Shown: positions 59,936 to 64,000 of the stretch, one piece after another | Numbering within the stretch: the stretch's first letter is position 1 | How the letters are laid out: every line of letters begins with the position of its first letter | Assembly: GCA_902362875.1 (NCBI GenBank) | Contig: CABIYF010000006.1 | Coordinates: 1-64,000 of the forward strand | Source of the DNA: Eubacteriaceae bacterium | Lineage (GTDB): Bacteria; Bacillota; Clostridia; Lachnospirales; Lachnospiraceae | Reading direction: 5' to 3' | DNA: 64,000 bases | Translations under genes and position numbers: made by a program | The notes under the pieces: model-generated | Seen by the model: only the letters and a program-made list of their open reading frames with translations | Databases searched by the model: none | Told to the model about the DNA's origin: nothing

Positions 59936-60961
59936 ATGGATTACAAGAAAGCAGGCGTGGATATCGAAGCAGGATACAAATCTGTAGAACTGATGAAAGA
60001 ACACGTAAAGAGAACCATGAGAGAAGAAGTACTTGGCGGACTTGGAGGATTTTCTGGAGCATTTTCCTTAAAGAAGATCAAAGACATGGATGATCCAGTC
60101 TTATTATCAGGTACAGACGGATGTGGAACAAAAGTAAAACTTGCCATGATCCTTGATAAACATGACACGATCGGTATTGATGCCGTTGCCATGTGTGTAA
60201 ATGATATCGCATGTGCTGGTGGAGAGCCATTATTCTTCTTAGACTATATTGCATGTGGTAAGAACTATCCAGAGAAGATTGCTGAGATCGTAAGCGGTGT
60301 AGCTGAAGGATGCGTACAGTCAGATGCAGCCTTAATTGGTGGAGAGACAGCAGAACATCCAGGACTTATGCCAGAAGAAGATTATGACCTTGCAGGATTT
60401 GCAGTTGGCGTATGTGATAGAAAAGACCTGATCACAGGAGAGAACTTAAAAGACGGAGATGTCTTGATCGGTATGGCATCTACAGGAGTTCACAGCAATG
60501 GATTCTCTTTAGTACGAAAAGTATTTGACATGAGCAAAGAATCCCTAAATACATATTATGATGAATTAGGAAAAACATTAGGAGAAGCTTTACTTGCTCC
60601 AACAAGAATCTATGTAAAAGCATTAAAGAGCGTGAAAGACGCTGGTGTTACAGTGAAAGCATGCAGCCATATCACAGGTGGTGGATTCTATGAGAATATC
60701 CCACGTATGCTTCCAGAAGGAATGAGAGCAGTTGTGAAGAAAGACAGCTATGAAGTACCAGCAATCTTTAAACTTCTTGCCAAAGAAGGAGATATCGCAG
60801 AAGAGATGATGTACAACACATTCAACATGGGACTTGGAATGGTAGTTGCAGTTGATAAAGAAGACGTTGACAAGACAATGGAAGCGATCAAAGCAGCAGG
60901 AGATACACCATATATCGTAGGTCATATGGAAGCAGGAGAAAAAGGAGTTACTTTATGCTAA
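59936..60961 (+). CDS. purM: phosphoribosylformylglycinamidine cyclo-ligase (AIR synthetase)
   Basis: A 341-residue enzyme closing the imidazole ring of AIR with ATP. DYKKAGVDIEAGYKSVELMK, LSGTDGCGTKVKLA, IGIDAVAMCVNDIACAGGEPLFFLDYIACG, IGGETAEHPGLMP, GMASTGVHSNGFSLVRKV and ITGGGFYENIPRMLP are standard. TCAGGAGGATAAGTAACA precedes the ATG. Overlaps purN by 7 bp. Confidence 0.97.
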   Translation: MDYKKAGVDIEAGYKSVELMKEHVKRTMREEVLGGLGGFSGAFSLKKIKDMDDPVLLSGTDGCGTKVKLAMILDKHDTIGIDAVAMCVNDIACAGGEPLFFLDYIACGKNYPEKIAEIVSGVAEGCVQSDAALIGGETAEHPGLMPEEDYDLAGFAVGVCDRKDLITGENLKDGDVLIGMASTGVHSNGFSLVRKVFDMSKESLNTYYDELGKTLGEALLAPTRIYVKALKSVKDAGVTVKACSHITGGGFYENIPRMLPEGMRAVVKKDSYEVPAIFKLLAKEGDIAEEMMYNTFNMGLGMVVAVDKEDVDKTMEAIKAAGDTPYIVGHMEAGEKGVTLC

Positions 60962-61578
60962 AAGTGGCAGTACTTGTCTCCGGAGGAGGAACAAACCTTC
61001 AGGCTATCATTGACGGAATCGAGAATGGAAGTATCACAAATGCCAAGATTGACGTTGTGATCAGCAATAATAAGAATGCATATGCACTCGAGCGTGCGAA
61101 GAAACATGATATCGAGGCAGTTGCACTTTCTCCAAAAGATTTTGAGACAAGAGATTTATTTAACGAAGCATTGTATAATGAACTTGTAGACCGTAAGATC
61201 GATCTGATCGTTCTTGCGGGATGCTTAGTTGTGATTCCAGAGAAGATCATTCATGAATTTGAGAATCGTATCATCAATATCCATCCATCCTTAATTCCAT
61301 CATTTTGCGGAACAGGATATTATGGGCTGAAAGTTCATGAGAAGGCTCTGGCAAGAGGAGTGAAAGTATCTGGAGCAACTGTTCATTTTGTTGATGAAGG
61401 AACAGATACAGGTCCGATCATTGCCCAGAAAGCAGTGGAGATCAAACAGGGAGACACTCCGGAAGTTCTTCAGCGAAGAATCATGGAACAGGCAGAATGG
61501 GTCATTATGCCAAAAGCTATCGATGATATCGCCAATGGAAGAATCAAAGTCGAAGACGGAAGAGTTATTTATCTATAA
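60955..61578 (+). CDS. purN: phosphoribosylglycinamide formyltransferase
   Basis: A 207-residue folate-dependent transformylase acting on GAR. VLVSGGGTNLQAIID at the N-terminus, the catalytic INIHPSLIPSFCGTGYYG (Asn, His) and VHFVDEGTDTGPIIAQKAV (Asp) are present. The acidic VSPKDF-type loop is normal. Length is standard. Confidence 0.97.
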   Translation: MLKVAVLVSGGGTNLQAIIDGIENGSITNAKIDVVISNNKNAYALERAKKHDIEAVALSPKDFETRDLFNEALYNELVDRKIDLIVLAGCLVVIPEKIIHEFENRIINIHPSLIPSFCGTGYYGLKVHEKALARGVKVSGATVHFVDEGTDTGPIIAQKAVEIKQGDTPEVLQRRIMEQAEWVIMPKAIDDIANGRIKVEDGRVIYL

Positions 61579-61611
61579 ATCATTCAGATCACGAAAGAAA
61601 GGAAATGAAAG

Positions 61612-62883
61612 ATGAAAGTTTTAATCGTAGGAAGCGGTGGAAGAGAACACGCGATCGCATGGTCTGTTGCCCAAAGCCCAAAAGTAGACAAGATTTATTG
61701 TGCACCAGGAAACGCCGGAATTGCTGAATTTGCAGAATGTGTAAATATCGGGGCAATGGAATTCGATAAACTGGTTGCATTTGCCAAAGAAAACGCAATT
61801 GATCTTACGATCATTGGTATGGACGATCCATTAGTTGGTGGTGTCGTTGATGCGTTTGAAGCAGAAGGACTTCGTGTCTTTGGACCAAGAAAGAATGCAG
61901 CAATCATCGAAGGTTCTAAAGCATTTTCCAAAGATCTGATGAAGAAATATAATATCCCAACAGCTGCATATGAGAACTTTACAGATCCAGATGAGGCGAT
62001 CAAGTATTTAGAGACAGCCAAGATGCCGATCGTATTAAAAGCCGACGGATTAGCACTTGGAAAAGGTGTACTGATCTGTAATACATTAGAAGAAGCCAAA
62101 GAAGGTGTTAAGACATTAATGCTTGACAAACAGTTTGGTGACGCTGGAAATGAGATCGTTATCGAAGAATTTATGACAGGAAGAGAAGTATCTGTTCTTG
62201 CATTCTGCGATGGAAAAACAATCAAATGCATGACATCTGCACAGGATCACAAACGTGCCAAAGACGGAGATCAGGGACTGAACACTGGTGGTATGGGAAC
62301 ATTCTCACCAAGCCCATTCTACAACGATGAAGTAGAAGCATTCTGTGAAAAATACGTCTACCAGCCAACGATCGATGCGATGGCAGCAGAGGGAAGACCA
62401 TTTACAGGAATCTTATTTACAGGATTAATGATCACAGAAGACGGACCAAAAGTCTTAGAATACAATGCACGTTTCGGAGATCCAGAAGCACAGGTCGTTC
62501 TTCCAAGAATGAAGAACGATATCATTGATGTGATGGAAGCCTGCATCGATGGAAAATTATCTGATGTAGAATTAGAATTTGAAGATAATGCAGCAGTATG
62601 CGTTGTCTTAGCATCTGACGGATATCCAGAGAAATATGACAAGGGATTCGAGATCAAAGGATTAGACACATTTAAAGACAAAGATGGATACTATGTCTTC
62701 CATGCGGGAACAAAGTTTGATGGCGATAAGATCGTGACAAACGGAGGACGTGTCTTAGGTGTTGTAGCCAAGGGAGAAGATCTGAAAGCTGCCAGAGCAA
62801 ATGCTTACAAAGCAACAGAATGGATCGACTTTGCAAACAAATATAAGAGAAATGACATCGGTAAAGCAATCGATGAGGCATAA
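61612..62883 (+). CDS. purD: phosphoribosylamine-glycine ligase
   Basis: A 423-residue ATP-grasp enzyme joining glycine to phosphoribosylamine. VGSGGREHAIAW, GPRKNAAIIEGSKAFSKDLMKKYNIPTA, IVLKADGLALGKGVLI, EEFMTGREVSVLAFCDG, NTGGMGTFSP and LEYNARFGDPEAQVVLPRM are typical. AAAGGAAATGAAAG precedes the ATG. Last gene of the pur cluster; purH, purF and purL are not in the window. Confidence 0.97.
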   Translation: MKVLIVGSGGREHAIAWSVAQSPKVDKIYCAPGNAGIAEFAECVNIGAMEFDKLVAFAKENAIDLTIIGMDDPLVGGVVDAFEAEGLRVFGPRKNAAIIEGSKAFSKDLMKKYNIPTAAYENFTDPDEAIKYLETAKMPIVLKADGLALGKGVLICNTLEEAKEGVKTLMLDKQFGDAGNEIVIEEFMTGREVSVLAFCDGKTIKCMTSAQDHKRAKDGDQGLNTGGMGTFSPSPFYNDEVEAFCEKYVYQPTIDAMAAEGRPFTGILFTGLMITEDGPKVLEYNARFGDPEAQVVLPRMKNDIIDVMEACIDGKLSDVELEFEDNAAVCVVLASDGYPEKYDKGFEIKGLDTFKDKDGYYVFHAGTKFDGDKIVTNGGRVLGVVAKGEDLKAARANAYKATEWIDFANKYKRNDIGKAIDEA

Positions 62884-62911
62884 TCTTTCAAAGACAATTT
62901 AGAAATGATAT

Positions 62912-62946
62912 AAAAAAGGATGACTGAGAGATCGGTCATCCTTTTT
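62912..62946. terminator. bidirectional terminator between purD and the transporter
   Basis: AAAAAAGGATGAC-TGAGAGATCG-GTCATCCTTTTT; A/T tails on both sides serve the convergent genes. Confidence 0.92.
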
Positions 62947-62982
62947 GTGTATCATTGAATGTATGCAATGTTATAAGTTAAT

Positions 62983-64000
62983 TTACATCGTAATAATTCC
63001 GAATGCATTTGCTACAGAGCTGATCAAAATGATCGCTGCAAAGATCGGACACAGATATTTGATCATAAAACAGAAAACTGCTTTTCGTTTAAAAGGCTGT
63101 CCGTCTTTTGTAATCTCTTCTTCTAATTTGTCAACTCCAACGACTTTGGATACCAGAAGGCAGGTAGCGATCGCAGCAATCGGCATCATCACGGAGTTTG
63201 TCATAAAATCAAAGAAATCAAGGAACTGCATTCCAAGAATCTTAAAATTCGCAAGCGGACCATATCCAAGACAGGAAAGTGTTCCGAGAAGAATCATGAT
63301 CACACCCATGAAGACAGTCGATTTTCTACGGCTCCAGTGTAATTCATCTTCGAAGGTTGAAACAGCACTTTCTGTAAGCGCAATGGAACTAGTCACAGCC
63401 GCAAACAGCACTAATAAGAAAAATACGATACCGATCGCAGTTCCGAATCCCATGTTTGCAAATACTTTTGGGATTGTGATAAACATCAATGCAGGTCCAG
63501 ACTTTAATGTCGCTGCATCACCGCCAGAGAAAGCGAAAACTGCAGGAATGATCATAAGTCCAGCCATGATTGCGATCGCTGTATCGAAAATCTCGACATT
63601 TTCCGTAGAATTCTCAATCGAAGTATCTTCTTTCATATAAGAACCAAATGTGATCAAAATACCCATGGCGATCGACAAAGAATAAAACATCTGTCCCATT
63701 GCGGATACCACCGTCATCCATGAAAAATGCTCAAAGTTTGGCACAAGAAAATATTTAACGCCCTCGATAGCGCCAGGTCTTGTCACAGAATAAACAGCGA
63801 TGATCAGTGATAAAACGATCAGGATCGGCATCATAAATTTGGAAACGCGTTCGATTCCATTACGAACACCTGCGTAAATGATTCCAAGAGTAAATAACGT
63901 AAAGATCAAAAAACAGATCTCTGTAGAAGTCCCATTGGAAATAAAACTTGTGAAATAAGCATCACTAGCCAGTGTTTTGCTGTGTCCGGAAAAATATTCG
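62983..64000 (-). CDS. sodium-dependent transporter of the NSS/SNF family (5' end outside window)
   Basis: The open frame runs without a stop from the window end (codons from 63999 downward, EYFSGHSKTLAS) to the stop at 62983, giving about 339 residues of a protein that is usually 440-500. The visible part has at least seven hydrophobic segments with NSS landmarks: LGIIYAGVRNGIERVSKFMMP, MGQMFYSLSIAMGILITFGSYM, MAGLMIIPAVFAF, GPALMFITIPKVF and FAAVTSSIALTES, matching LeuT-like helices 5-9. It imports an amino acid or similar solute with Na+. The true start lies beyond position 64000. Confidence 0.92.
   Translation of the reverse strand, partial: EYFSGHSKTLASDAYFTSFISNGTSTEICFLIFTLFTLGIIYAGVRNGIERVSKFMMPILIVLSLIIAVYSVTRPGAIEGVKYFLVPNFEHFSWMTVVSAMGQMFYSLSIAMGILITFGSYMKEDTSIENSTENVEIFDTAIAIMAGLMIIPAVFAFSGGDAATLKSGPALMFITIPKVFANMGFGTAIGIVFFLLVLFAAVTSSIALTESAVSTFEDELHWSRRKSTVFMGVIMILLGTLSCLGYGPLANFKILGMQFLDFFDFMTNSVMMPIAAIATCLLVSKVVGVDKLEEEITKDGQPFKRKAVFCFMIKYLCPIFAAIILISSVANAFGIITM

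Overview
The window reads as a chromosomal segment from a low-GC, endospore-forming anaerobic Firmicute of the Lachnospiraceae type (Anaerostipes-like is my best guess; not provable from sequence alone). Pointers are the spoVA operon, the sigH neighbourhood (cysE-cysS-mrnC-rlmB-sigH), a DUF4364 gene, type III glutamine synthetase, T-box leaders, ECF vitamin transporters and many sugar PTS genes. Translated reading frames are dense and mostly on the + strand. I see no prophage, integrase, IS element or CRISPR array; the clearest accessory-type material is two related AAA-ATPase/nuclease-like genes (one intact, one decayed) and a family of very long hairpin elements.

Region by region. 1-2.8 kb: small unknown genes and an intact AAA-like/PD-(D/E)XK gene ending in a 152-bp hairpin element. 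2.8-4.5 kb: HAD phosphatase and a CwlC-like amidase. 4.6-11.8 kb: sugar PTS operon (LicT-type antiterminator, EIIA, EIIBC) behind a textbook RAT/terminator switch, a broken AAA/nuclease gene, a flavin-type oxidase, nagA, and a PdaB-like deacetylase. 11.8-17.8 kb: a cobalamin-riboswitch operon encoding a DUF4430 lipoprotein, EcfT, fused EcfA-EcfA, an S component and a secreted beta-propeller protein. 17.8-25.3 kb: glnN with a leader terminator, a second polysaccharide deacetylase, engB, DUF4364, and spoVAA-AB-AC-AD-AE. 25.3-31.7 kb: class A PBP, YigZ, three tandem hairpin elements, and leuA under a leucine T-box.

31.8-45 kb: a duplicated tRNA-Gln/tRNA-Lys pair, an HPr-like protein lacking the catalytic histidine, an acetyltransferase, bioY with BirA-like half-sites, a cysteine T-box driving cysE-cysS-mrnC-rlmB-sigH, tRNA-Thr, a secreted C39-like protein, lrgAB with a cytidylate-kinase-like gene, tRNA-Glu, and thiSGH with a promoter-proximal terminator. 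45-51.8 kb: a lactose/cellobiose-type PTS operon (regulator, EIIA, EIICB, 6-phospho-beta-glycosidase, HAD) whose regulator is a LevR-like protein that has lost the sigma-54 contact loop and the Walker lysine; its promoter is studded with AGTGTATAA repeats. 51.9-64 kb: pyrF-pyrK-pyrD-CBS-pyrE, membrane proteins, an M29-like peptidase, purE-amidase-purM-purN-purD, and the 3' part of an NSS transporter running off the window.

Functionally the segment combines nutrient uptake (sugar PTS, cobalamin, biotin, Na+-coupled solute), de novo pyrimidine and purine steps, amino-acid and thiamin biosynthesis, and sporulation/cell-wall genes. Regulation by leader RNA is unusually visible: RAT antiterminator, cobalamin riboswitch, two T-boxes, and two further promoter-proximal terminators (glnN, thiS) with no sensor that I recognise.
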